From positions 1-64,000 of the forward strand of contig JBJFCD010000213.1 of assembly GCA_051888795.1 (NCBI GenBank): a stretch of 64,000 bases of DNA, in the 5' to 3' direction. Positions 1-8,726 of the stretch are shown in pieces. Every line of letters begins with the position of its first letter. The stretch's first letter is position 1. The position numbers were made by a program, and so were the translations under genes. Under the pieces are notes generated by a model, which did no database searches, was not told the DNA's origin, and worked only from the letters and a program-made list of their open reading frames with translations. This DNA comes from MD308 sp051888795 (GTDB taxonomy: Bacteria > Bacillota > Clostridia > Lachnospirales > Lachnospiraceae).

Positions 1-51
1 GCTGAAGAATAACGCTAAAGACATAATCATTACTAGTATTCTCTTTTTCAT
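1..51 (-). CDS. Start of a secreted protein or lipoprotein (partial, runs off the left edge)
   Basis: Only the first 17 codons are inside the window. They read MKKRILVMIMSLALFFS, with a basic N-terminus and a hydrophobic core, as in a signal peptide. The ATG at 51 sits 8 bases after a GGAAGG ribosome binding site. An in-frame ATG two codons upstream (57) lies too close to that site. The function cannot be judged from this fragment. Confidence 0.6.
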   Translation of the reverse strand, partial: MKKRILVMIMSLALFFS

Positions 52-178
52 AATCATTTCCTTCCTCTCATAAACTTTTTAATAATATTATAATCTTAGG
101 AATATATAACGTCAATTGCATGAATAAGCAGCCAAAGAGAAATGACTTTATATTGTCTACATTAAGTTTATCATCCAT

Positions 179-228
179 AAAAAATACAAATAGCCCCACT
201 TTATAACGTGGGGCTATTTGTATTTTTT
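179..228. terminator. Perfect 21-bp intrinsic terminator, bidirectional
   Basis: The arms at 179-199 and 208-228 are perfect complements with an 8-base loop. The stem has a GC core (agccccac/gtggggct), and both ends are A/T runs that give a T tract in either direction. It lies just downstream of the DUF4250 gene and closes the long minus-strand run that starts at yqfC. The rest of 52-253 contains no gene that I can see. Confidence 0.9.
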
Positions 229-253
229 AAAGTTCTTACTAAATCAATGTTAT

Positions 254-430
254 TTACACAAACTGATTTCCTGATTTATCATATTCATAATCAATTTTTT
301 TCAGTGTATTTTCTATCTCTGCTTTTTCTACTTCCATGTCCTCACACAATGCATCGAGAGATGGATAATAATCTCTCAGCTTTGTGTTGACAACGCTCAG
401 TAAAAGAGCCGGATCCTTTGGTAAATTCAT
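254..430 (-). CDS. DUF4250 domain-containing small protein
   Basis: This 58-residue ORF starts MNLPKDPALLLSVVNTKLRD and ends KSGNQFV. The opening is characteristic of the DUF4250 family, short cytosolic proteins common in Lachnospiraceae with no assigned function. The start is supported by a GAGGAGA ribosome binding site 9-10 bases upstream. It lies 21 bases after the 5-formyltetrahydrofolate cyclo-ligase gene and is the last gene before the terminator at 179-228. The family assignment comes from recalled sequence similarity. Confidence 0.8.
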   Translation of the reverse strand: MNLPKDPALLLSVVNTKLRDYYPSLDALCEDMEVEKAEIENTLKKIDYEYDKSGNQFV

Positions 431-451
431 ATATTATATCTCCTCATACTT

Positions 452-1000
452 TTAAAGCGTCAATGTTTCTGTAATAACCATATCAAGAGGCTGATCGCAT
501 TCCTCTGTTGGAATCTGTTCCAGTATCTGCACATCAAAGGCTATTCCCATCGTATCCATGTCCGGATGAGCTTTTATATAACGATCATAAAATCCTTTTC
601 CGTAACCGATTCTGTTACGCTTGCGGTCAAACGCTACACCCGGGACAATCATAAGGCCATAGGAGAGTTCTTCCCTTTCTTCTTTTCCGGAAGGCTCCGG
701 CACGCCAAACGCTCCTTCCTCGAGTTCGGAAAATGAATGAATACAGTAAAACTCCATATCATCTCCGAACACTTTTGGAACCCATACATTTTTTCCAAGA
801 CGCCATGCCTCTTCAATAATCTGATGAGTTCCGACTTCACCTTCAATATTGATATAACACAGTAAATCTGTGGCTTCTCTGAAAAGATCACTCTGGATTA
901 CATTTAAAGTAAGCTTTTCAGTAGCTCTCTGCCAAGCCTCAGGTTCCATATTGTTCCGGATTTTACGTATCTGTTTTCTAATTTCCTTTTTTGTTTCCAA
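452..1000 (-). CDS. 5-formyltetrahydrofolate cyclo-ligase
   Basis: This enzyme converts 5-formyl-THF to 5,10-methenyl-THF with ATP and so recycles a dead-end folate. The C-terminal half has the family signature: GLMIVPGVAFDRKRNRIGYGKGFYDRY, given here in two parts, with VPGVAFD and then the glycine-rich GYGKGFYDRY ATP/substrate loop. I chose the TTG at 1000 because it follows GGGGGAG at close spacing and gives 182 residues, the usual size. An ATG ten codons upstream (1030) is possible but lacks a good ribosome binding site. The start overlaps the end of the DUF896 gene by 23 bases, which suggests translational coupling. It fits with the folate enzyme fhs found elsewhere in the window. Confidence 0.88.
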   Translation of the reverse strand: METKKEIRKQIRKIRNNMEPEAWQRATEKLTLNVIQSDLFREATDLLCYINIEGEVGTHQIIEEAWRLGKNVWVPKVFGDDMEFYCIHSFSELEEGAFGVPEPSGKEEREELSYGLMIVPGVAFDRKRNRIGYGKGFYDRYIKAHPDMDTMGIAFDVQILEQIPTEECDQPLDMVITETLTL

Positions 1001-1199
1001 ATTTCTCCCCCAAATCTGTAATGCTTCCATCTTTTTCTTTAATAGAAATATTATTAAGCTGGCCTCTGAGATTGCGCTTAAATGAATCAATATACTCCCT
1101 TCTGAGTATCTGCTGTTCTTTTAATTCTTCCTCTGTAAGTCCTTCTGATTTTGATTTATGATACAATTCATTGATTCTGGCTATTTTTTTATCATCCAT
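978..1199 (-). CDS. DUF896 family protein (YnzC-like)
   Basis: This is a 73-residue, highly charged, helical protein starting MDDKKIARINELYHKSKSEG. The motifs are INELYHKSKSEGLTEEE and, near the end, the YIDSFKRNLRGQL segment. Both match the DUF896/YnzC family, small cytosolic three-helix proteins of unknown role. I used the internal ATG at 1199 because family members begin there. An in-frame ATG eleven codons upstream would give an atypical extension. It overlaps the downstream cyclo-ligase start. Confidence 0.82.
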   Translation of the reverse strand: MDDKKIARINELYHKSKSEGLTEEELKEQQILRREYIDSFKRNLRGQLNNISIKEKDGSITDLGEKFGNKKGN

Positions 1200-1291
1200 T
1201 TTTCTTATGTCCTTTACTAATCTATATTTCAAATTGCCTTATCTATCTTACACTAACTTTCTCTTAAAGTCTACTTCTATTTTGCGGGAAA

Positions 1292-1669
1292 TCAGCTTGA
1301 ATAATTTTCCAGAAAACCATACAGTTCTTCCTGGTCTTCAATATATTTTCCATTACGCATTTCCTCTCTGACTGATTCGGGAAGATCATCACACAAAATA
1401 TCTGTATATTCATAAACTGTATTTTTATCACTTAAAAATACCACAACATAACCGTTTACATCCATGAGATAATAACAATCATCATTCAGGGCGTGTCCAT
1501 CTGCTGTCACAGCATCTTCTGTATCTGTGCTCTCTGAACGCTGCTTTGCCTCAATCTCTGCCTCTGCTTTCTCTCTGGCACGATGATAACTGATCTGATA
1601 TGCACACGTGACTGCAACTGCAACTATTATAATTACCGCAAAAAAGCCAATACCATACTTATTTTTCAT
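1292..1669 (-). CDS. Membrane-anchored protein with BofC-like C-terminal domain
   Basis: The protein has 125 residues. A short basic start (MKNKYG) is followed by one hydrophobic segment (about residues 6-24) and then a charged Glu/Arg/Lys linker, so it is probably anchored with the rest outside. The C-terminal 60 residues (YYLMDVNGYVVVF, then the YIEDQEELYGFLENYSS end) resemble the BofC C-terminal domain seen in Clostridia. BofC controls the SpoIVB checkpoint in Bacillus sporulation, but that role is only suggested here. The ATG at 1669 follows AAGGAGTG; a longer reading from 1747 has no support. It lies 81 bases after the SpoVB-like gene. Confidence 0.62.
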   Translation of the reverse strand: MKNKYGIGFFAVIIIVAVAVTCAYQISYHRAREKAEAEIEAKQRSESTDTEDAVTADGHALNDDCYYLMDVNGYVVVFLSDKNTVYEYTDILCDDLPESVREEMRNGKYIEDQEELYGFLENYSS

Positions 1670-1750
1670 AGAGTTCACTCCTTTTTCGTATAGTATTGGC
1701 AAATTTTTCTGATTTATACAATAAACACCTTCTGTATGTAAATACAAAAT

Positions 1751-3400
1751 CTAGCGGAACAGATGAACCTTGCGGCAAACCTTTGCAAGCAATGCACCCT
1801 TTGGCATTTCAAGCATTTCGGATTCTGTTATCCCTCCAAGCAATACCAGACTGCATCCGTAAACTGCAACCGCAACCAGCATTGCAATGATTGTGGCAAT
1901 TTTATCACTGATAACCAGTGCAAGTGAAAAATGAACTGCAAATGTAACCACTCCCATAATCAATGAAGCAATAAGCGGAATTAAAAACGTTTTTTTCTGT
2001 TCCTGAACATATCCTATTTTTTGCCTGAGTGCATGTGAGTTCAACATAGAAGCTGATGCTGCAAAAATAATCTTACTGATTACTACAGCATAAATTCCCC
2101 ACTTAAATACAACCATCATAATAAAAAGTGAAACTACATGGATCACGATTGAAATCGATGCACTTTTCACAGGAACCATCATATTGTCCAGTCCCTGATG
2201 GACTGCATTTGTAACTGTAGACAGGCAATAAAAGATAACAGAAATTGCTCCGACCTGAAGAATCTTTGCAGCCATATCATTGTTTTCTGTAAAGAAAATC
2301 AAATCAAGAATTGGTTTTCCCAACACGATCAGACCAACTGCGCTTGGAATGGCAATCAGCATATTAAACCGTGTAAACATAAAAATCTTGCTGTTAATCT
2401 GTCTTTTATTTCCAGTTTTTACCGTCGCAACAAGACTTGGAACAAGCGAAGAACCGAGTGCATTGGAAAATGCCAGCGGAACATTAATGATTGTGTCATA
2501 TTTACCACTTAAGATTCCAAGAAGTCCTGCATAATCACTCTCTGCATGTCCCTGGATGGACATAATCTTTCCAAACATTGCGTTATCAATAACTCCACAC
2601 AGATTATAAACTGTGGAACTTAAAAGGACAGGCGCTATGGTAAGTACCAGGACTTTGAAAATATGTTTATAGCTTTCTCTTTTACGCGTTTTGTCTCTGC
2701 GTTTCTGCTTTTTTAACACTTTTCTGTATACCGCAAAGAGGACCATTAAAAAGAGAAGTGCGGATAATGCTCCGGCGACTGTACCCAGCGTTCCGCCGGT
2801 AGCCGCCATAGCAAGTGCGTACCCATCTCCCTTTCCGGCAGCACGACCGGCCTTCAAAAGCAGATAAGCACCGGCGATACTCACTACTGCATTGATAATC
2901 TGCTCAAGCACCTGCGAAATCGCAGTAGGCACCATGGAACCATTTCCCTGAAAGAAACCTCGAAACACACCAAGAATCGCAACGATCAATATACATGGTG
3001 CTAACACACGCAACGCATAAGAGCTGAGTTTCATTGCCATAATATCAGATGCAATAAAATCTGCCCCGAAAAATATAATCAAAAATGCAGTGCCACCTAC
3101 AAGAAAAGCAAATGTGAGTGCACTCTTAAAGACTTTATGAGCATTTTTATAATGTCCGGTTGCATTTCTCGCTGAAACCAGCTTTGATACTGCCAATGGC
3201 AAGCTATATGAAGTAAGTGTCAGTGCAATTGCATAAATCTGGAAAGCAACCCCGTAATATCCCATCCCCTTATCACCCAGAATATTTACAAGTGGGACCC
3301 GGTAAACTGCACCTATAATTTTTGTTACGACTCCGGCAATTGCAAGGATTGAACCCTGTACTATAAATGACTTGTCTCCGTTTTTCTTTTTATCTGCCAT
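1751..3400 (-). CDS. SpoVB-family polysaccharide/lipid II-type flippase
   Basis: This 549-residue protein has about 14 hydrophobic segments and begins with the MurJ/MATE/SpoVB (MOP superfamily) pattern: SFIVQGSILAIAGVVTKIIG, then YRVPLVNILGDKGMGYYG. Members move lipid-linked sugars across the cytoplasmic membrane; SpoVB is needed for spore cortex and YtgP/MurJ for cell-wall synthesis. I cannot tell which role applies. A GGAG site precedes the ATG. The gene starts 13 bases after ybeY, in the run that begins with the sporulation genes yqfC and yqfD, which favours a sporulation or envelope role. Confidence 0.87.
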   Translation of the reverse strand: MADKKKNGDKSFIVQGSILAIAGVVTKIIGAVYRVPLVNILGDKGMGYYGVAFQIYAIALTLTSYSLPLAVSKLVSARNATGHYKNAHKVFKSALTFAFLVGGTAFLIIFFGADFIASDIMAMKLSSYALRVLAPCILIVAILGVFRGFFQGNGSMVPTAISQVLEQIINAVVSIAGAYLLLKAGRAAGKGDGYALAMAATGGTLGTVAGALSALLFLMVLFAVYRKVLKKQKRRDKTRKRESYKHIFKVLVLTIAPVLLSSTVYNLCGVIDNAMFGKIMSIQGHAESDYAGLLGILSGKYDTIINVPLAFSNALGSSLVPSLVATVKTGNKRQINSKIFMFTRFNMLIAIPSAVGLIVLGKPILDLIFFTENNDMAAKILQVGAISVIFYCLSTVTNAVHQGLDNMMVPVKSASISIVIHVVSLFIMMVVFKWGIYAVVISKIIFAASASMLNSHALRQKIGYVQEQKKTFLIPLIASLIMGVVTFAVHFSLALVISDKIATIIAMLVAVAVYGCSLVLLGGITESEMLEMPKGALLAKVCRKVHLFR

Positions 3401-3413
3401 ATATTACTCCATC

Positions 3414-3908
3414 TTATCGTAAAATATCTAAATTTTCTAAGATCTCTCTCTGCATATGCTCCATCTCAAGACGTTCTTCTTCCTCAATATGGTCATATCC
3501 TGTCAAGTGTAACATAGAATGCGCAATTAAAAAAGCATATTCTCTCTTTGGGCTGTGTCCATATTCTTCTGCCTGAGAAAGCACTTTCTCCTTTGAAATC
3601 ACTATATCTCCCAAAAGAAGCTCTCCTGTCTCGGGATTAAAACAGTCATCCCTCGTCTCAAGAAAATCAAACTCTCCCGCTCTTTCATAGTCGACCATCG
3701 GAAAAGATAATACATCCGTAGCACGGTCAATCTGGCGGAAATTATTATTCATTTCGTGAATTTCTTCATTCATCGTAAGAAGGAGATTTACTTCTGCTTC
3801 ATACGGACATTTCACATAATCGAGAGCAGCATTTACCACTTCCCTCGCAAGTTCTTCACATTCCAACGGCAATTTAAGCTGTCCTTCTTCTTCAAAATTC
3901 AATGTCAT
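3414..3908 (-). CDS. ybeY: rRNA maturation RNase YbeY
   Basis: YbeY is a zinc-dependent endoribonuclease acting in 16S rRNA 3' end maturation and ribosome quality control. The zinc site is visible as HSMLHLTGYDH, with His130, His134 and His140. Upstream is the RATDVLSFP segment typical of the family. At 164 residues the length is normal. The ATG overlaps the phoH stop in an ATGA, so the two genes are translationally coupled. In Bacillus subtilis phoH and ybeY are separated by pgpH, which is absent here. Confidence 0.95.
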   Translation of the reverse strand: MTLNFEEEGQLKLPLECEELAREVVNAALDYVKCPYEAEVNLLLTMNEEIHEMNNNFRQIDRATDVLSFPMVDYERAGEFDFLETRDDCFNPETGELLLGDIVISKEKVLSQAEEYGHSPKREYAFLIAHSMLHLTGYDHIEEEERLEMEHMQREILENLDILR

Positions 3909-4900
3909 GATTTTCTCCTTTTATCTCTCACCCGATTCTTCGAGGTACGGCTTTCATAAGCTTCATAAGCCTTAACAATTTTCTGCACAAGAGGGTGACG
4001 AACAACATCTTTACTGGACAAACGGCAGATACTGATATCTTCAATCTGCTTTACAACATTTACCGCCACATCCAGACCTGATGCCTGACCGGACGGAAGA
4101 TCTTTCTGTGTCTCGTCGCCTGTAATCACGACTTTTGATCCAAAACCGATTCTTGTAAGAAACATCTTCATCTGGGCAGGAGTCGTATTCTGTGCTTCGT
4201 CCAGAATAATAAAGGCATTGTCAAGAGTTCTTCCACGCATATAAGCGAGTGGTGCAACCTCTATTAAACCTTTCTCCGAGTTTTTCAGGAAACTCTCTGC
4301 ACCCATGATCTGATACAGTGCATCATAGAGCGGTCTTAAATACGGATCAATCTTACTTTGCAGGTCACCCGGCAGAAATCCAAGTTTTTCTCCCGCCTCA
4401 ATTGCAGGTCGTGTAAGGATGATCCTCCCCACTTCATTATTTTTAAAAGCTGTAATTGCCATTGCCATTGCAAGATAAGTCTTTCCGGTACCGGCAGGTC
4501 CTAGTCCGAATACAATCATCTGTTTTCGGATTGCATCAACATATTTTTTCTGTCCGAGCGTTTTAGGTTTGATCGGCTTTCCCTGCAAAGTATGACAGAT
4601 AATATCTTTATCTATCTCTACTACATTCTCTTCACTGTCTTCCATAGCAAGAGCCAGTGTATAATCAACATTCTGCTCCTGTATCGTATTACCCCTTTTG
4701 GACAATTCAGTCAATTGAGAAAGTACACTTCTTGCTCTTTCAACATTAGCACTTTCTCCCATAATCTTGATACTTTCGCCTCTTGCGATCAGCGTAACAT
4801 GAAGTGTCCGTTCAATTTTCTTTGCATGAGCATCAAACTGTCCAAATACATTACACTCATGTTCAGCCGGAATATCAATTATTGCTTCCATCATTCCCAT
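3905..4900 (-). CDS. phoH: PhoH family ATPase
   Basis: This 331-residue protein has an N-terminal KH-like segment (residues about 25-65) followed by the PhoH ATPase domain. Walker A is GPAGTGKT at 134-141 and Walker B is FIILDEAQNT, followed by the ITGDETQKDLP motif. PhoH proteins are predicted RNA-linked ATPases, and their tight association with YbeY suggests work on rRNA. GGAGAT lies 7 bases before the ATG. The gene overlaps the end of yqfD by 26 bases and the start of ybeY by 4. Confidence 0.94.
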   Translation of the reverse strand: MGMMEAIIDIPAEHECNVFGQFDAHAKKIERTLHVTLIARGESIKIMGESANVERARSVLSQLTELSKRGNTIQEQNVDYTLALAMEDSEENVVEIDKDIICHTLQGKPIKPKTLGQKKYVDAIRKQMIVFGLGPAGTGKTYLAMAMAITAFKNNEVGRIILTRPAIEAGEKLGFLPGDLQSKIDPYLRPLYDALYQIMGAESFLKNSEKGLIEVAPLAYMRGRTLDNAFIILDEAQNTTPAQMKMFLTRIGFGSKVVITGDETQKDLPSGQASGLDVAVNVVKQIEDISICRLSSKDVVRHPLVQKIVKAYEAYESRTSKNRVRDKRRKS

Positions 4901-6176
4901 CCGCTATATCTCCTGTCTGTTCTTCTTCAATATTTTTCGGAATGCTTACCATCTCTGATTCTTTCTTTTCTCCAATCGGCATACTCACTTTTAAACTGCC
5001 TTTTGCCGATGTCTCTTTCAACCCTGTGTATATTTTAACATTATTCTCAATAATTTCTACCCCTTTTTTTTCCAAATCCGCACTAGTTCTGAGGAATCTT
5101 TTTGTGAGTATTTCCTGCAGCTGTTTGCGCGTATATGTCATCTCTATTATTTCATACGGGACGACTCTTCTGAATTCCCATGAAACAGGCAGTGTCAGAC
5201 TGTGGAATAATTGAAGCTGATACTGCGTTCCGGTCATAAAAAAATGCTCATAATGATTTTTGATTCCTCCTAATTTAAATCTGACATTGCCGATTTTTAA
5301 AATATATTCCTCTTTATATATATCAGTATTTTCTTTTTCAAAATACTGGTTCGGATAAGTATCTTCGTATTCAAGCTCCGTTATCCCTGTAATATCCGCA
5401 TCCGCAACGTGATACTGAAAATCAATCGTCTCCCCGGCATCATTTACAACAGGAACCAGACCAGATACAAGGATTTCTCCCTTCTCGACTTTACTTCCTG
5501 CCTTCACCTTCAAAATTCCATTTCTGATCGTAACGCTTTCAATCGTACAATCTCTGTCAGCAACAATATCCTGAGGAACTGTTTCTTTTTGCTGTCCTTT
5601 TTCATTTTCTTCAATTTTCTGCTCTACAATCTGTGGTGAATCCTCATTCTCCTTTACATGTATCATCAGACGTGTTCCTTTAATATAGGCAGATACCCAG
5701 ATAATATCATCATATTCTTTTCGTAAATCTTTTACAATTCTATCACAGTCTATCTTAGATTTTTCCATCCCGCTTTGTACAGATTTTGTTTCCAAAAACT
5801 CAAGTAATGTTTCATCTGTACGGGAAATATTACCTTCAATATCAATATTCCATATAAATCTGGACATCCAGAATACAAGGAAAATGCAAATTACCGCGCC
5901 TGCAAAAAAAAGCTTTCTTTTTCGTCTCCTGTATAAACAAAAAGGAAGACCGAACTTTTTTACAATCATTACTTTTGTTCCCGTCTTCCTGATCATCGGT
6001 TTCAATTTTTTAAAATCCCGAATGGAAATATTCATTTCATATGCATTATGGACTGCCCTCAGACCCCACAGACGAATCCCCCTGTAACGGCACATATTCA
6101 AAAAACGTTCCGTGGAATTACCACTGATTCGGATACACAGGTAACCTTGAATATAACTGATAAGTCGTGACAGCAA
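4875..6176 (-). CDS. yqfD: Sporulation protein YqfD
   Basis: This 433-residue protein matches the YqfD/SpoIV family. It has an N-terminal cytosolic domain starting LLSRLISYIQGYLCIRISG, one membrane segment (about residues 89-107, FFAGAVICIFLVFWMSRFIW) and a long extracytoplasmic domain. B. subtilis yqfD is expressed in the mother cell during sporulation. The start codon is TTG at 6176, supported by AGGAGGGAG seven bases upstream. It begins 11 bases after yqfC. The C-terminal tail is rich in Glu, Asp and Gly. Confidence 0.9.
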   Translation of the reverse strand: MLSRLISYIQGYLCIRISGNSTERFLNMCRYRGIRLWGLRAVHNAYEMNISIRDFKKLKPMIRKTGTKVMIVKKFGLPFCLYRRRKRKLFFAGAVICIFLVFWMSRFIWNIDIEGNISRTDETLLEFLETKSVQSGMEKSKIDCDRIVKDLRKEYDDIIWVSAYIKGTRLMIHVKENEDSPQIVEQKIEENEKGQQKETVPQDIVADRDCTIESVTIRNGILKVKAGSKVEKGEILVSGLVPVVNDAGETIDFQYHVADADITGITELEYEDTYPNQYFEKENTDIYKEEYILKIGNVRFKLGGIKNHYEHFFMTGTQYQLQLFHSLTLPVSWEFRRVVPYEIIEMTYTRKQLQEILTKRFLRTSADLEKKGVEIIENNVKIYTGLKETSAKGSLKVSMPIGEKKESEMVSIPKNIEEEQTGDIADGNDGSNN

Positions 6177-6187
6177 TGTGCTCCCTC

Positions 6188-6487
6188 CTACTTAAGATAT
6201 TCAATCGTTTCAATACAACCTGTAACTTTCATCTCATCATTCGTATAAGAATCAACTCTCAAATGTTCACCAGTGATCCGTATCTGCCCTGTTTTTGTCT
6301 GAACACGTACCAAAAACTCTGTATACTCAATAATTCCTCTGTAATTTTCAATATTCAGTTCCATCTGTCCCATCATCGTCAACATCGGCATTCCCATGAC
6401 AACATCTTTCGGCATTTCCGATAACTGTGTCACCTTTTCTTTGATGGAATGTCCTTCTTTGATTACTTCCTGTTTTTTTATTTTCAT
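6188..6487 (-). CDS. yqfC: YabP/YqfC family sporulation protein
   Basis: This 99-residue protein belongs to the YabP/YqfC family. The features seen are the EMPKDVVMGMPMLTMMGQ segment, the LNIENYRGIIEYTE core and the GEHLRVDSYTNDEM segment. These small proteins act during sporulation, and yqfC precedes yqfD in B. subtilis exactly as here. No strong ribosome binding site is visible; GATGGCG is the nearest candidate. A sigma-E-like promoter lies 27-55 bases upstream (6514-6542). Confidence 0.9.
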   Translation of the reverse strand: MKIKKQEVIKEGHSIKEKVTQLSEMPKDVVMGMPMLTMMGQMELNIENYRGIIEYTEFLVRVQTKTGQIRITGEHLRVDSYTNDEMKVTGCIETIEYLK

Positions 6488-6513
6488 AAAAACGCCATCG
6501 ATGATTTTACTGT

Positions 6514-6542
6514 AATGTATGATATAAACAAAGAATTTATAC
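6514..6542 (-). promoter_or_regulatory. Candidate sigma-E-type promoter of the yqfC operon
   Basis: Read on the minus strand, GTATAAA is followed by 14 bases and then CATACATT. The second element is a near-exact match to the mother-cell sigma-E -10 consensus (CATACAnT), and the first resembles its -35. The predicted start falls about 20 bases before the yqfC ATG. An overlapping sigma-A reading (TTGTTT, 16 bases, TAAAAT) is also possible. Known sigma-E control of yqfC and yqfD in B. subtilis supports the call. Confidence 0.6.
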
Positions 6543-6568
6543 CTTACATCTTTAATTTTAAGGAACTC

Positions 6569-8614
6569 TTAGAACGTATATACTGACAGTTCGTGCAATG
6601 CTCTTGTTGCACCAATATATTCCGCCTGCTTTGCGAACGGATTCCCATTATTTCTGAATGCTTCAAAAACCACATCAAACTCCAGGCCTTTCGCAAAATA
6701 ATAAGTTGTAACTGTAATTCCTCTTTGAAAAGAACTGCTGTTCCGGTCTATATAGTGGATTGGCAAACCGGTACCTTTAATCCTCTTTTTTAACAGTCTG
6801 TAAATGTCATATGCATCTTCTTCTGTCAATGTCAGTATGGCAACAGTTTCATAATTTGCGGATTTCAAGATTTCTTTTGCTATTTCATCGAGCATACTGT
6901 CAAAATTTTCAAAGCTTTTCTCCCTTACTTGGCTTCCGTGTCTCTGTAATATCTCAATATCAGAGATTCCCGCAAGCTTTGCGGCATATTCTGCGATCTC
7001 AACCGTATTGCGATAACTTTTATTTATTATGATCTTACGAATATTTTTTCCGAAAATTCCCGGAAGAAACTTTAATACATCCTGCTGTTCATCATCCAGT
7101 GTCTGGGCTTTGTCACCAAGTATAGTCATATGGCAGGAAAACATGTTATCAATAATAACATATTGCAGATAAGAGTAATCCTGCATCTCATCAATAACCA
7201 GGTGCTTGATTTCTTTTCTCTTCTTCTGCCCGGTCAGACGGTATTTTAAATACAGCAGCGGATAGACATCTTCATATGGTATCTTTCTTTTTTCATATTC
7301 GACGTCCGGAAGTGTTTCATATCCGTTTTCTTCCAACATCCAGTTATATATTTTGTAAATGTCTTTCGTCACATACATCTGATTAAACTTTGCCTGAATA
7401 TATTCCTGTTCCTCATCAGAGAGAGCCCTGTTGTGCAATGTTTCATATTCATCAGCAAAATATTCCCGCACAGAATCCATTCGATTGAGAAGAGGTACAT
7501 TTTGAAAGCGGAAATAAAATAACTGTATCATCTCTTCTTCCGTCTTCACAAATTTTTTAAATGATATTTTTTGGAGATCTACAAGCTCATCTTCCAGAAT
7601 AGCCAGAAAACTTTCCATGAGCCCGATAAAAGAAAGGGATTGTTTTTCTTTCATGCGTCTCGCAGCTTCTCTGTCCGGAAATTTCATTTGCTTCTCAAGA
7701 TAATCAAATCTGTCTTCACAGTCATCTGCCACAATTTTTAACTCCCGGTAAGCAAACAGATCAAAACTCATCTCTTTTATATTTTCCTCTCCAAGCTCCG
7801 GTAAAATATGTGAAATATAATCTGAAAAAACACTGTTTGGAGACAGAACAAGAATATTGGATGATTTCAAATGTTCCCTGTCATGATATAAAAGATACGC
7901 AATTCTGTGAAGTGCGATTGATGTTTTCCCGCTTCCGGCAGACCCCTGTATCACCAGAATCTTGTCTTTTGTATTTCGAATGATAACATTCTGTTCTCTC
8001 TGTATCGTGCGGACAATATTTTTTAACTGGACATCACCATTACTTCCAAGTGCTTCTTTTAAGATTTCATCATCTATTTTCGTATCACTTTCAAAAGAAT
8101 AGATCAGTTTTTGATCCTTTATTTTATATTGCCATTTGGATTTGATTTCACCTTCAAGTGTTCCCGATGGAGCCTCGTAAGATGCCTTCCCTTTGTCAAA
8201 ATCATAAAACAGACCACTTACCGGAGCTCTCCAGTCATAAATTAAAGGCACTGCTCCCGCCTTTTCCGCAAAATTGGCAATTCCGATATAAAAACTTTCG
8301 GTCTCATCTTCTCCATCATAGCAAAAATCCACTCTTCCAAAATAAGGAGAATCCAACATCCGCTTTAATCTCTGTTTCAGAATGGCCTGTTCCTGATTGG
8401 CATTGATCTGTCTGAGAAGTGCCTGCTGATTATCATAGATTTCATATCCATACTCGTCCATCTCAGCATAATTCTGCCAGTAATACTCATTCATACTGTC
8501 TATATCCTTCTGGCCTGCAGACAGCGTTTTATTTACCGTTTCAAGCTTAGATTCGATTTTCTGAATCATATCAGCCAGATATTCTGTTTCTTTTTCATGA
8601 TTTTTGTTACTCAT
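6569..8614 (-). CDS. HelD-type RNA polymerase recycling ATPase (UvrD-like helicase fold)
   Basis: This 681-residue superfamily 1 protein has a coiled N-terminus (about 1-70). Walker A is GSAGSGKTSIALHRIAYLL near residue 227, and the Walker B-like motif is VIDEMQDYSYLQ. It ends with TTYYFAKGLEFDVVFE, helicase motif V/VI-like, then YIGATRALHELSVY. The N-terminal coil plus the NVIIRNTKDKILVIQGSAGS context identifies HelD rather than UvrD or PcrA. HelD frees stalled RNA polymerase from DNA. AAGGAA precedes the ATG. It follows fprA by 112 bases with a hairpin between them. Confidence 0.85.
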   Translation of the reverse strand: MSNKNHEKETEYLADMIQKIESKLETVNKTLSAGQKDIDSMNEYYWQNYAEMDEYGYEIYDNQQALLRQINANQEQAILKQRLKRMLDSPYFGRVDFCYDGEDETESFYIGIANFAEKAGAVPLIYDWRAPVSGLFYDFDKGKASYEAPSGTLEGEIKSKWQYKIKDQKLIYSFESDTKIDDEILKEALGSNGDVQLKNIVRTIQREQNVIIRNTKDKILVIQGSAGSGKTSIALHRIAYLLYHDREHLKSSNILVLSPNSVFSDYISHILPELGEENIKEMSFDLFAYRELKIVADDCEDRFDYLEKQMKFPDREAARRMKEKQSLSFIGLMESFLAILEDELVDLQKISFKKFVKTEEEMIQLFYFRFQNVPLLNRMDSVREYFADEYETLHNRALSDEEQEYIQAKFNQMYVTKDIYKIYNWMLEENGYETLPDVEYEKRKIPYEDVYPLLYLKYRLTGQKKRKEIKHLVIDEMQDYSYLQYVIIDNMFSCHMTILGDKAQTLDDEQQDVLKFLPGIFGKNIRKIIINKSYRNTVEIAEYAAKLAGISDIEILQRHGSQVREKSFENFDSMLDEIAKEILKSANYETVAILTLTEEDAYDIYRLLKKRIKGTGLPIHYIDRNSSSFQRGITVTTYYFAKGLEFDVVFEAFRNNGNPFAKQAEYIGATRALHELSVYTF

Positions 8615-8666
8615 TTCGGTATTCCTTTTCGCTAATCATTCGAAATTTATGTCGTAATATCAAACA

Positions 8667-8695
8667 GGGAAGTACATTACTATAATGTCCTTCCC
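8667..8695. terminator. Hairpin between fprA and the HelD-like gene
   Basis: The arms gggaag-t-acatta and taatgt-c-cttccc pair with one mismatch around a 3-base loop. On the minus strand it follows the fprA stop by 32 bases, but the T run after it is weak (tgtttgat). It may be a partial terminator or attenuator. Confidence 0.5.
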
Positions 8696-8726
8696 CGCCT
8701 TAATTCTATTCAAGAATTTTCTCGTA

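Noticed and set aside
208..390. Plus-strand ORF of 60 codons near the left edge
   Set aside because: It begins inside the terminator stem and overlaps the DUF4250 gene on the other strand, which has a good ribosome binding site and family match.
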